Assembly: GCF_910596095.1 (NCBI RefSeq)
Contig: NC_056548.1
Location: forward strand, 4,799,151-4,863,150
Direction of reading: 5' to 3'
DNA length: 64,000 bases
Source: Thunnus maccoyii
Lineage: Eukaryota; Chordata; Actinopteri; Scombriformes; Scombridae
The position numbers and the translations under genes are program-made. The notes beneath the pieces were generated by a model, which was given only the letters and a program-made list of their open reading frames with translations, had not been told where the DNA came from and searched no databases. Of this stretch, positions 32,901-44,193 are shown one piece after another; the stretch's first letter is position 1, and each line of letters starts with the position of its first letter.

Positions 32901-35900
32901 CCGTCAGAGGATATTTTCCAAGCTATTTACAGGTCGGTGCTGATTTTGTTTCTACAGATGTTTAATTGTATAATTTCAACACTTTGTCATGAGGAAATCT
33001 TTTGATTTTTGAGATTCTCTGTTTGAAAACTCTACCACACAGATCGGAGGAGGAGATGCTGAAATTTATGGGTCTGATGAACTCTTCCTGGGTTCTTGAC
33101 GGACACGACATCGTGACGGCGTTCAACCTCTCCTGCTATCAGAACATAGTAGATCTTGGAGGTAAGAGGCCGTGAAGCTGCTTACAGCGACACTCTAGAG
33201 ATCACATTTAATCTGAAATACATTATGTTGCTGCAAACTATGGCTACATCTCATCATCTGCTGAGTTTAAGGCGTTTACCTACGAGAATGTTTGTGACAT
33301 CACAACTAGTTTGGAGCCAATCGGTGTCCAGTATGCAGCTTAAACAAGTGTGATGTGGAAACTTGAACACTGAGAATTGACTTTACAGTGAAGGAGGAGA
33401 CATCTGGTGTTCAACAGGAAAACCTATTTATATAGAGTCTGGATTTTTTAATGAATAGATATTATTTTAAGGATTTTAATGAAGTAATCAAACTTTTTTT
33501 TGTGGGAAAAAAGGTATCAGACACTAATTATTTTCGCAGGTAGTTTTTTTTACATCTTAAATCATGTCTGGAGAATAATAAGAATAATTTCCTACACAAA
33601 TTTGAATTCTTAATTCTAATCTTTGCTTTTTTGCAAAGATAGTTTTACCTCTTTGGGCCTAAAATGTAAATTACAGCTACACGGGTGTTAACGAGCGATG
33701 CAAACATACTTAAACACGTACACATGATTTAAAACTGAAGACAGTAACACATCCAACAACCAAAATCCAACATCAGTGTTAAAGGATCAATAATATTACA
33801 ATACAAACAACGTTTTTCGCAGCTGAATGATGCAGCAGAAATATAAACTCTCATCAGAGCGGCTGATCTTCGGTTCATTTTGCTACAGCAGCAGATAAAA
33901 TAAACAGATCACCACAGTTATGGGTTCGTGTTCACATCTTTCTGTGGCGGCAGTTTACCTGATTCAGCTCAATAACGTATTGATTATGGATTGATTGAAC
34001 ATATCAAGACAAATGTGACAAACAATCACAGTTACACAATCGAATACTGATCATTAAACTTCCCTTAAGTGAAAACATGATTATATTTATGATTTGATCG
34101 CATTTTAAAACATGTCTTGGCATTTTGACCAGTTGTCATTTATTTGGAAATCAATAATCGTCCATAGATCATAAAGGTCATACATTTTTTACAGACACAT
34201 AAACTGATTTTTATTTTATATTAATCAATTAGTCAATCGACAGACAATTAATCTGCAACAATTTTGATGATGTTGAAACAATTTTTTTAAAGCAAAAATT
34301 GTAAAAATTCACTGGTTCCAGCTTCCTAAATGTAAATATTTTCTGGTTTTCACTCTTCTGTGATAATAATCTGATTATCTTTGGGTTTTGGATCGTTAGT
34401 CGGACTAAACTTGTGTTTTTTCACAGTTTGCTGACATTTTACGGACGGCACAACTAATCGATTAATTGAGAAAATAATCTGCAGAGTAATCGATAATAAA
34501 AATAATCATTCATTGCAGCCGTAAACTTCTGACTCAGTTGCTCAGTTCCCCTTGTTGTCACATACTGATACTCTTCTGTCTGAATAACTCCCAGGGTGCA
34601 CCGGTGCTCTGGCCCGTGAGATGGCGAAGGCGTATCCGTCCTCCTCCGTCACGGTGTTTGACCTCCCGCAGGTCGTTGAAACGGCTCAGAAACATTTCTG
34701 TCAGGAGAACGATGCTGTCGTTTTTCAAAGTGGTGAGTCTCATTCAGCCTTATTCACCATATCAAACAATTACAGTGATAATTAGTAAAAAAAAACACTC
34801 TATTGTACATTACTGGAAAGACATGTATGATCATGAACAGTGATATAATAGTTAATTTCTCACTTTTTATCTCTTTGTATAGTGATAAAAAAGTGATAAT
34901 GATCTAAATTATACATGAAAGACTTATTTTTAATCACATTAAGAATATTTTGCAGCACTCAAGAATCAAAGTCATCGGGCCTCCTGCAAGAACGTACGAA
35001 CAGTTTAGTTCTTAAGAAGCACAAAATTTGTTGCATTCATCAATGTTCTCGTACGAACAGAATTCACAAGTTGTCCTGAGCTGTTGTACGAGTCACGAAC
35101 ACTCAGATAATAGTCAAGTCAAAACTTTATTATCCCATCAGAGGATATTTAGTTGCAGCCAAGTGTATAAAAGAACATATCCATAATAAAAAACAGTCAC
35201 ATAATGCAACAATCCAAGCAGATCACAGGAACAAACAGCACAAATATGAAGACAAAACGCTTCGGTGCAGCCTCAGACTTTCCTCATAAGGAGAGAAACA
35301 CTTGTTTGACTTAGAATTATAATGTCTTAATCTGAATGAATTTGGAGTTTAAATATGAAAATAAACTTTAACTAAAACAAACCCAGTTTACACGCTTTCT
35401 GTTGTTTATGCAGGAGATTTCTTCAGTGGTGAAATCCCTCCCGCTGACCTTTACGTTCTGGCCAGAATCATTCATGACTGGCCTGAAGACAAGTGCCTGA
35501 CGCTGCTGAAGAAGATCTACGACACCTGCAAACCAGGTGAGGTTCAGAGTGTGTCGGTGTCACCTGCATTTTCACTCGGTCATTTGTGTTTGATGCACAG
35601 GAAACGCAAATCTGCAACATGGGAAATGATTTACAATGTTTTTTCTGCTTCCAAAACGACATGCTGATGTTCTTAATTATCTGATAGTTAATTGAATAGA
35701 GTGTTAATAAGTGTCATTCAGTTATAGTTCTAGATAGTTGCTGATTGGGTGGCAGTTACATCGTAAACATAGTAGCCAAAGCAGATAATTACTGATAACA
35801 ATTTGGTTAAAACTTTTCAAATGAAGGATTGAACATCCTTCCTTTTCTTAGTTCATAGGTGTGTTAACGTCTCCTGAGAGCCTGCAATCAGATACTCAGA

Positions 35901-36337
35901 CATTTTATTACTAAGCAAATAATAGAAAATGTTTAACACGTTTATAAGCTAAATGTAAGACTCTTTAATGCCTTCTAAGGTGCTTTTTGAGGAAACTAAT
36001 GTAAGTGCTTTTGAAGAAGTGCTGAGAACCACAAACGTGTCTTAACGTGATTTTCAAACTTGTCAAAACAAGTGTTCACGTCTTCATCTTTCACTATTCT
36101 TTGCACGTTTTCATGTTCCTGTCAGGCGGCGGCGTCCTGCTGGTGGAGGCCATGCTGTTTGAGAACAGACGAGGTCCCGTCATGGCTCAGATCTTCTCCC
36201 TCAACATGCTGGTGCAGGCGGAGGGCAGGGAGCGCCCGCCGTCCGAGTACACCCACATGCTCAACCAGACCGGCTTCCGCAACGTGCAGGTCTGCCGGAC
36301 CGGCAAGTCCTACGACGCCATCCTGGCCATCAGATGA
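29947..36337 (+). CDS. asmt: Acetylserotonin O-methyltransferase (8 coding exons)
   Basis: Transfers a methyl group from S-adenosylmethionine to N-acetylserotonin, the last step of melatonin synthesis, in the cytosol of pineal and retinal cells. Coding exons: 29947-30027, 31122-31296, 32567-32696, 32864-32932, 33043-33161, 34595-34732, 35414-35536, 36126-36337, phases matching, 348 residues (human about 345). The N-terminal dimerisation part has YFNGFRVSKVIFSACELGVF; the methyltransferase fold has the SAM loop DLGGCTGAL (about 189-197), VFDLPQVVETA, GDFFSGEIPPADLYVLARI with IHDWPEDKC (putative catalytic His258), CKPGGGVLLVEAML, and SLNMLVQAEGRERPPSEY near the C-terminus. The start ATG is in the exon opened at 29937. 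Fish have more than one ASMT gene; I cannot say which paralogue this is. ASMTL is excluded by the absence of a MAF domain. Confidence 0.93.
29971..30790 (+). repeat. 418-bp tandem duplication spanning most of asmt coding exon 1
   Basis: Unit 1 (29971-30388) starts GAGCTGGACTATCCC in the real exon. Unit 2 starts at 30389 with GAGCTGCACTGTCCAC and continues in step through the donor and the following intron. Each unit includes an ATTAATCGATT-type element (about 30118-30388 and 30533-30790). The two copies differ by scattered substitutions and small gaps. Confidence 0.85.
30389..30445 (+). pseudogene. Duplicate partial asmt exon in intron 1
   Basis: Nineteen open codons in the exon 1 frame, ending LKLLEYFKGFRVSK, followed by an intact donor CAAAG|GTGACA. 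It lacks the ATG-containing 5' part and has no good acceptor: the upstream sequence is GATTAATT with little pyrimidine tract. Differences from the real exon include Asp-Tyr to His-Cys and Asn to Lys. Likely a non-functional exon relic; use as an alternative exon is possible but unsupported. Confidence 0.65.
31297..32566 (+). other. asmt intron 2
   Basis: Starts with a GGA-rich run after the donor. It holds a fragment of the palindromic family of 59.7 kb at about 31340-31450 and an ATTAATCGATT fragment at 31450-31540. The rest is AT-rich unique sequence. The phrase AGCAGCTGTTCTGGAG occurs twice, near 32338 and 32500, a small internal duplication. Confidence 0.55.
33200..33490. repeat. Repeat with 'GTGACATCACAACTAGTTTG' core, copy 2
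   Basis: Shares TTTGTGACATCACAACTAGT, TTTGGAGCCAATC, GTGTGATGTGGAAACTTGA and GAGACATC..GTGTTCA with 16.7-16.86 kb in the same order. Confidence 0.6.
34222..34525. repeat. ATTAATCGATT-type element
   Basis: From ATTAATCAATTAGTCAATCG through GGTTCCAGCTTCCTAAATGT to AATAATCATTCATTGCAGCC. Confidence 0.65.
34733..36125 (+). other. asmt introns 6 and 7
   Basis: Flank exon 35414-35536. Near 35107 the phrase AAAACTTTATTATCCCATCA resembles the end of a dispersed element. Nothing else recognised. Confidence 0.45.
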
Positions 36338-38810
36338 GCTCCGACTGAGACCGGGACATTCGACGAGAGGCGTTCTTTTAAAAGTCTGGAGTTGAACTTG
36401 AGCATTTCAAGGCCTGGAAAAGATTAGTGGTGGATATAAAACGTATAAGCTCTGGAAAAAAAAAGGAAACTGTTGTTCAGTCTCAGTGCACATGGATCTC
36501 TGTTTAATGTTGTGGTCAATCCCAGTGATTCAGATAATGTGATAACAGTTAAAGTTGTTTGTTAAGGATCGTACTACTAGAGACATTTTCTGGATTGTGG
36601 TTGCTGTTGGCTAATGTTTGACCAATTAGACTCAATTAGAATTAAACCAGGTTAAAGAAATAGTTTTAACATTTTGGGAAATCTTCACTTTCTTGCTGAG
36701 AGTTTGATGAGAAGACTGATAGCACTCTCATGTAAGCTAAATATGAAGCTACAGCCAGGAGATGCTAGCTTAGCTTAGCATAAAAACTGGAAACAGAGGG
36801 AAACAGCTAGCCTGGATCTGTCCAGCACCTCTAAAGCTCACTAATTAACATTTAATATCTCGTTTGTTTAATTCGTACAAAAACCAAAGTGCAAAAAAGT
36901 CAAGTTGTGGTTAAAAAGGGAATTATGTTTTCCCGTTTCCAGTTTTTATGCTAAGCTAATCTAAGAGAGATCTAATCTAAGAGATGTAAGAGAGATAAAA
37001 ATCTCTTCATATAACTCTCTGCAAGATAAAAATGTTGATTTAAATTTAAGGAATTCTCATCGACAACCTGACCATCAGTTATTTGATCAATTTTATAAAC
37101 GCACAGATGTAGTTTTCTGGTGTTTTTATGACAATATTTTTAAAATTGATCTAATGTTAGCAAGTGTTTTTAAGCAAAAAGATGTAGTTTAACATTTTTT
37201 TACTTTTTAGACTGTTAGTAAGTGACGTGCTCTTAGAAAACGGTCATAAAAATAAGCAAAATCTGATGAATACTGGCAGTCATATCTTTAACATCAGCCA
37301 GTCACAGCCACCTATAACACCAGAATCAAACACTGAATAGTCCTCGGTATCATATCAGATTATAGTTCTGTCACAATACTTCTGCAGTATCATCATAATA
37401 ATAAAGTTTATTCATATAGCACTTATCAAAACGAGCAATTACAAAGTGCAATTATGCAATTAAGAGAGGCGTATTCCAAAAATCCACCGATCATTGACAG
37501 ATTTTGGATCATTTTTTTATTCATATTCAGCCAGAATATTAGACTAATATCAGAGATGTGCAGATAATTTGTGATTTGTAGTTTTTTACTGCAATTGTTA
37601 TTTTTCTAATCCAATTTTTATCTGAATTAGAATTATACATTTTTCTTCATCTTATTTTCACGTTTTTTAATATTCAAAATAAATACCATCAAATTTCTAC
37701 ATTAAAAAACAAACAAACACATAAAGGAGTGCCATAAACACATAATTAACCTTCAACACTTTCATCTCATCCACAGAATCATTTGACTGTTGTCCAGTTA
37801 AAAATCATCAGTAGGAAAGCGATCTGATGATTAAATAATTTGTTCATGACAGATGTTTTGACTCCCTGATAAAAGAAATCTACTCAAAACGTCTGTTAAC
37901 TATAAATTATTTAATCTGAATGTTGTACTTTATGTCCACATCTTTCTAAGGACTCAGTCGCATTTTAATCGCGTCAATTCATCCTGTTGTTACGTTAAAC
38001 GTCTGGCAACATGAAGAAATCCAACCAAAACTTCCAACTGAAGTGAAGATGTGAAGTTTTGGAGAAACATTGAATTTTGTCCTGGAAAAAGTGAAGATCT
38101 GTGCTGTGTGTGTTGTGATGTGATATGTTTGAGTGTGACTGTGTGTGTTCCCAACTTTCCGACGAGTTCAGGTGCACGTAAATTAGACTCTATACGACTC
38201 AGTCCTTCATGACAAACCTCTGTTTACCTCCGTTAATCCTCTGCTGGTAGTAAAAAGTTCTCATTTTTGTAACATTTTGGTTTGTTGGTTGTGTGACTTT
38301 CACATCTTTGTCACAGTTTAAAGGCTTGTTGAAGGAAAAAAAAATACTGTAGCACTGTTTAAAAAACCTGTTCTTGGTGACGTTTGTTGTTTTTCTAGAT
38401 GCATTTTTTTTTTCTTATTCTTGTGAATGATGATGATGATGTTACGTCACTTTGAAATATTTGCAGCAGCAAGTGTGATTTTTACAAACCGTTGAAATGC
38501 ATTTACACTTTACATATTTATTACATAGAATTTCTCTTTTTAAAGTTGAGGAGTGTATTATTTTCCTGATTAGCATGTGTGTCTTTGATGAGGTGTGAAT
38601 GCAAAATATCAAGATGTGTGATAGAAACATATAAAAACTGTCCTTTTTGTATCAGCTCATGGTATCATAACCCTGTTTTCTGTCTTCTGATCACTCCAGT
38701 AAACATGTTGGCAGCATGCATCCTTCAGATGAAATCAGACACATCTTTTTTATTCCGTCAATTGTTCACTTTTTAAATTTTGTTCCTATTAAAAGCTATG
38801 CACGTGTAAA
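36338..38810 (+). other. asmt 3'UTR and downstream sequence
   Basis: No coding signal. It holds a TTAGCATAAAAACTGG element at 36674-36970, a TTTATTCATATAGCAC fragment at 37396-37460, and a likely distal poly(A) signal ATTAAA at 38788-38793. A shorter 3'UTR cannot be excluded. Confidence 0.4.
36674..36970. repeat. TTGGGAAAT...TTAGCATAAAAACTGGAAAC element, copy 1
   Basis: Shares TTGGGAAAT..CACTTTCTTGCT, TTAGCTTAGCATAAAAACTG, CTGTCCAGCACCTCTAAAGC and TATCTCGTTTGTTTAATTCG with the copy at 61588-61923. An inverted block CCAGTTTTTATGCTAAGCTA lets part of it fold. Confidence 0.65.
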
Positions 38811-39049
38811 CAAGCCTGGTGTGAAGGATTTTGTCCGTACAGCCAATATTGTAATTTTTAATTATTATATTTAAACATATAAAAAGAATTACAATCATAA
38901 CATCCTACTCTAAACCCATTAGATATGTACTATATGATAATAAAAAACTTAATGTATTCAACTGAAGCATACATAAATACACAAATAAGTTTCTGAAGTA
39001 ACTTTCCAATATACACTGTTTACAATATTTAAGCATTTTTATTGCAATT

Positions 39050-39300
39050 TGATGATTAATCAGTCAACAGAAAATGTATTGGTATGTATTTTGATGATCA
39101 TTTAATAGTTAGTTATTTTTTTTAATCAAAAATGTAAATTTCCACAGCTTCTAGCTTCTCAAATGTGAATATTAGCTGGTTTTCTTAGCTTTTTTTTTTA
39201 TATTGATTTGAATATATTTGGATTTTAGAGTGTCAGTCAGATAAAACAAGCGATGTGAAGTTTTAATGGACATTTTTCACTATTTTCTGACATTTTATTA
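39050..39300. repeat. ATTAATCGATT-type element, degraded
   Basis: Contains ATTAATCAGTCAACAGAAAA, CTAGCTTCTCAAATGTGAAT and TTTTTCACTATTTTCTGACA in family order. Confidence 0.55.
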
Positions 39301-40962
39301 ATAATACTTCTTCCACTACAACCTAATAAACTACATGAGGGTTTTTTTTCTCTTTTGAAAATAGTGCCAGACAGTTAAAGTGTAGTTGGTGGTCTGTCCC
39401 TTTAATAGATAAAGCTGTGTGTACTGGCCAAAAAAGGAGTGGCGGTCTGTTAGTGGGACAGTTGCATCATGTTACACAGTCAGGAAGGAATTATATTCAC
39501 AGTTTAACTGGTCAAATGGTCACACTTTATGGTAGTGATGGTTTAATTCAATTTGAAAATGAATGGAAAAAAAAACTAAGTGGACAAGAATGTTAACTTT
39601 TTTATCCAATAATTTATATTTTTGGCATATTGCATATACATAAAATAAAATGGACCAATAGAAACACAAACTTTACCTTATTTCTCATTAATATTTGGCT
39701 CTTTTACAATCCTCTAGTCAAGCTTCAGAATAAAAAAGCGGCAAAGACCCAAACAGTTTTTGAAACATATAAAATTATTGACTAATGTCACTTGATTACT
39801 AATCTGTAACCCTTTATTTATTGTTTCCTCCTCCTATGGATTATTTTGTTTGGTACTGAGCGCAAAAAAAACTTCTTGCACAATCCCGTTACCAAATGTT
39901 TTATTTTATTATGTCACAATTGAATTCCCTGACACTTTGTTTCCTCTTCTTGTCCTTCATACTTGTTTATATGTTACTGCTTTTTGAGTTTGACTGTTGT
40001 CAATAAAGTTGAGGGGGGAAAAAAAACAAAAACTGTTCAGAGTTTGTTGACATTTAAACAACATGGGTTTATACTGTGGCACTGAAAACATATGAGAAGT
40101 AGTCACATTACAGTTTTTGGCAGAACCTGAATAACTGGCTGGGTATTAAAATGGAAAATGTCACACCATTTGACGCATGCCATATTCTTATATATACAAA
40201 GATAATCTCTTATCTATCTCTTATAATATAATCTCTTATAATATCTGATATGGTCAATATCATCATAATTATGGGTAAATGTAACTGTAAACATTATTCT
40301 TTACTAATATTAGCTGATACATACCAGCCAATACAAAACTGTCACAGTTTCTGGTGTTTTAACTGAGACTGTATGTTTATTATTTATTCATTTAATTATC
40401 TTTGCCACCACATGGATCATCTTTGTGATAAGAATAAGAATAAGAAATACTTTAACTTTAAGTGTCACAACAGCAACATTCAGCACACATCACACACAAC
40501 AATAAAATAGTTAAATAGTAAAATAGAAAAAGTTATGATTATACTTTGTGCAATGATTATATACAAAGTACATAAATAAATATGATTTAAAAAAATAAAG
40601 TAAGAGTAGAATTATTATCATTATATGGTGTGCAATGTGCAATAGAAACATTATTATTATACATTGTGCAAAGCGATAATAATTCTATGGTACAATTCTT
40701 AACCAGAGTTATTTGATTGATTTGTTGATAGGGTCTCAATATATAGATGATTTATTGTATAATGTGTATGTTTATTTATGAACTGAAATATAATTGAAAA
40801 TTATTACACTGACTGTTGGAATGTAATAATACTTTGCCTTAAGTGTATTTATTTTTTTATTATTTACATATTTTTTAAATTTATGTATGTATGTATATTG
40901 TCAATGTAGTTTTTATGTTTTTTGAATGTGTTTCTATTATTATTATTATCATTATTATTATT

Positions 40963-41030
<68 letters not shown>

Positions 41031-41058
41031 AATAAATAAATAAATAAATAAATAAATG
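40963..41058. repeat. (GA)n followed by (AATA)n microsatellites
   Basis: About 31 GA units, then about eight AAAT units, 50-100 bp upstream of the CpG-rich jade1 promoter region. Confidence 0.97.
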
Positions 41059-41089
41059 AGAAAGAGTGATGAAGCATTTTTCCTGCATT

Positions 41090-41577
41090 ACCTCTCGGAT
41101 GTCTCGAATCATTAGTACCGGGGGTCCCTGCTGCCCTCCGGCGGCGGAGAGGCGGAGCTGCAGCCCGGGCTGGGGTACCTCCTCCCGGCCGCCGCCGCTC
41201 CGTGTTTGTGTATGTGGAATGCGGGTCAAGCGGAACTCACAGCAAAAACTGCGCTTCATATCAAACTCAAACACCGGCTTGCATCGTCCTGACGTGCTCT
41301 GTATGTACCGTCCAATTTATTTTCACCTCTACACGGGTTTTACTCATGTGCATATGTGCCAGAATGTTCTTATCGGGCTATTTGAACGACTTTATGTCTC
41401 CAGTATGGTCGCACTAGCAGTCCGCTAGGAAGACGCGACATCGGCATTTAAAATGGCGCCAAAGATTAACCTCCGCCAGTGGCTCGCTGGTGAAGCTGCC
41501 GCACGGAGCCCCGCAGCCCAGAGAGCCAAACAACATATTAACTAACTGCTTTCATTTATGTGTTGACGTTAATTTCA
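41090..41577 (+). promoter_or_regulatory. jade1: jade1 promoter and candidate non-coding first exon
   Basis: An abrupt rise in GC and CpG content (GGCGGCGGAGAGGCGGAG, CCCGGCCGCCGCCGCTCCG) inside AT-rich flanks indicates a CpG-island promoter. AAAATGGCGCC near 41451 resembles a YY1-type AANATGGC motif near a start site. A possible donor is TTTCAG|GTAGCT at 41577/41578. The exact start and first exon are not established. Confidence 0.4.
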
Positions 41578-41644
41578 GGTAGCTTGACCCCTAACCTTTG
41601 ACAGATAACTGGTGGTGACTGTGATTTAATAACGAGCACTGGAG

Positions 41645-42085
41645 ACGTTAAGTTAGCAGCAGCGGCTAATGCTAGAAAAACAACTATGGTAACTAACGTA
41701 GCTGTAAGCAAACAAGCTAGCCGATGTTGCTAACCACCAACGTCACCTAAAGCCAACGTAAACGTAACGGTAAACGTAAACGTTAAGTTAGCAGCATTGG
41801 CTAACGCTAAAAAACAACAACTATGGCAACTAACTTAACGTTAGCTGTCTTCTCTTATTCAGATACATGCTCATGTTTTTAATAGGTTGGTGTTTTAAAG
41901 GTTGACGTGCTTTGTTGTTTGTTAATGTATTGGTCAATAAAGCATGAATACAATGTAGACGTAAACGTTAAGTTAGCAGCATCGGTTCAATGCTATGTTA
42001 GAAACCAACTATGGTAACTAACGTAGCTGTTAGCAAACAAGCTAGCCGATGTTGCTAACCACCAACGTCAGCCAAATCCAACGTG
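41645..42085. repeat. Tandem GTTAGC/GCTAAC-rich repeat in jade1 intron 1
   Basis: Three copies of a unit starting CGTTAAGTTAGCAGCA: about 41645-41757, 41774-41846 (short) and 41959-42085. Copies 1 and 3 share CAACTATGGTAACTAACGTA, AACAAGCTAGCCGATGTTGC and TAACCACCAACGTCA almost base for base. The spacer between copies 1 and 2 is itself a run of AACGTAAACGT. Confidence 0.8.
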
Positions 42086-42718
42086 CACTCACGTTACCAC
42101 GTTTCTAGAAAAAAACGCGCACAGCTTCCATGTGCCCTTCTAAGATTAACCGTTTTTGCGTGCCACTTTTGCAAAAACAGCATTCATTAAGCTATCGCAG
42201 AGGAGCATTTTTGAAAAATAGCATTCTTTCCACTCGGGATGCCGGGTGTGTGCAGGCCCGCGTGTTGCGTAACGGCGGTGGGAGATTAGCAATCAGGCTA
42301 ATGTTAGCCAGCTAGAATGTGCAGACTTATTAAAAGTTGCAACGCTGCATGGTCTGCTTTGATGTAAAAAAACAATATTTGCTTGCTTGTGTGAGCACGT
42401 TGCCTTGGTAACCGTAAAGGACAGCTGTGCTAGTCTGCTAGCTAAAGTTAGCTGCTAAGTTAGTTAGCTTCTGCTGGAAAAAGGCGTCACACGAACTAGC
42501 CTGCTTATAGCCAGACAGTTAGGTTGGGGTTAACTTAGCAGTTTCCCCCTTGAGATATTTCCACTTGTCTGGAGTTTAGGGTCCTTGTTTGTTTGCGTTT
42601 CTGCACGCCACAAGCTGAGCTCGCAGCACTGCAACTTAGGCGTTGTTTCCTGTTTTGTTTTGTGTTGCATGTGGCTTGCAACTTGTTGTCATCGCTGGAA
42701 CAGTGGCTGGTGTGTAAA

Positions 42719-43060
42719 GGCAAGTTTATTTGCATAGCACATTTCAAAGACAAGTCAATACAAAGTGCTAGACGAAATGGAAAAGAAACACAATATATTA
42801 TTTATAAAATGACATTTAAATACAATTAAAGAGTTATTCGAGAGTTAAGAGAATAGAAAATAAAAATAAGCTGAAAAGGAATAAGACAGATAAAACAGGA
42901 GAATAAAAGTTAAAAGAGTGCAGTGCATGAAACGAATCGAAAGTCTCAAATTTGAGCAGCAAACAGAAAAGTCTTCAGCCTTGATTCAAAAGAACTGAGT
43001 TGATGAAAACAGACTTTTCTCAGACGATCTGAGAGGTCTGGATGGTTCATAACATAGCAG
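42719..43060. repeat. TTTATTTGCATAGCAC repeat, copy 3
   Basis: Starts AGTTTATTTGCATAGCACAT then ACAAAGTGCTAGACG, followed by A-rich sequence and GAGCAGCAAACAGAAAAGTC, as in the copy at 20.1 kb but longer. Confidence 0.5.
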
Positions 43061-44193
43061 CAGATCAGACATGTGTACATCCCTGCGGGTCGGTGTGCTG
43101 TCACATCAGCGAGGGTTCAGGTGGAGGTGTGACAAGTTTCTATGTTCCTGTCACACTGCTGTGCTTTGATTTACCTGTCTGCATCCAAGAGCTGATTTTG
43201 TAGTATAGTGGAGTTATTCCAAATATTGAGTGGGGTGTCAATTTCGTTGCTTGGCTAGAAACTATAACATAATTCCAGCTGTGGGATTATATTTATCCTA
43301 GTGCACATTTGCCATCTTGTGTCAGCATTTTAGCTGTGATGTGAGCCAACTTTTTCTCTTCTGATAAATATTTTATCACCTCAGCTCAGAGTATCTGCAG
43401 ATACAGAGCACCTTTTCAATACCAGTGATCCTTTTTTTACCAAATTTAAATTATTTATAGTCGTGTCTAAACTCCTGTCTCTGATTTAACATGTCTGTAT
43501 CCAAGAAATGAAGTCTTTAATTCGGAGTATCTGCAGATACCGAGTACCCTGTTTTGCCCAAATTTAAATTATGTATACCTCTGTTTACCTATGAATACTG
43601 TGTTTGGGGCTTATTGCAATTATTTATATGTAAGTAAAATGGGACACTGAAAACAGACTCTATAAACTGAGTTGGTAGGCAGCCTTGATAGTAGAATCAC
43701 AGAATCTTATAATGACATTAACAGAGAAAGTGTATTTAATGTGGATTGATCAAATCATGGACAATGCTCTATCTGCTTTATACCGTCGTTAACTTTGCCT
43801 GTATTGATCTGACGATTCAGATCGGTGCATCCTTAAGTGTGAGTGCATTTGTGAATGAATTTGGAACATGTCGGTGGCTGCGTTTATTTACTGTGGAAAG
43901 CAACTTCATGTTTAACAGTGTAATTGTGCAGCTTATAAGTGTCCTCTGCTGTGTTGTCATGTCGTCCAGCCTGCCGTGGTGTAGTTAAACCCACTTTCAA
44001 ATCCTAACTTTGGACTACAATGTCATATTTGTGTTTGAGTCAGACTTCTAATCATCTTCCCCAAGTGTTCAGAGTTTTATTTTAATTTATTGCAGCTATA
44101 TATCTCGCAGCTTCTTATAACTTCCCTCTGTAACTTAACCTCCTGTCTGGTTTGTGAAGTGTCCCAACGCCGGAGCTCCGCAGACAGACGACG

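Larger units (their letters stand above)
33162..34594 (+). other. asmt intron 5
   Basis: Carries the second copy of the GTGACATCACAACTAGTTTG repeat at about 33200-33490 and an ATTAATCGATT copy at 34222-34525. Remaining sequence unique and AT-rich. Confidence 0.55.
38811..41085. other. asmt-jade1 intergenic region
   Basis: AT-rich; no gene seen. Contains an ATTAATCGATT element at about 39050-39300, CAATAAAGTTGAGGGGGGAAA with an A-rich tail near 40001-40031 that resembles the 3' end of a retroelement or transcript, and a GA microsatellite at 40963-41026 followed by AATA repeats. Confidence 0.5.
41578..44160 (+). other. jade1 intron 1 region
   Basis: Holds the tandem repeat above, CpG-rich sequence to about 42.3 kb, a TTTATTTGCATAGCAC element at 42719-43060, and AT-rich unique sequence in which TCGGAGTATCTGCAGATAC recurs near 43385 and 43525. 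No coding exon recognised before 44194. Confidence 0.5.

Noticed and set aside
40000-40031. CAATAAAG followed by an A-rich run as the asmt transcript end
   Set aside because: It is 3.6 kb after the stop and looks more like a retroelement tail; the ATTAAA at 38788 is nearer and better placed.
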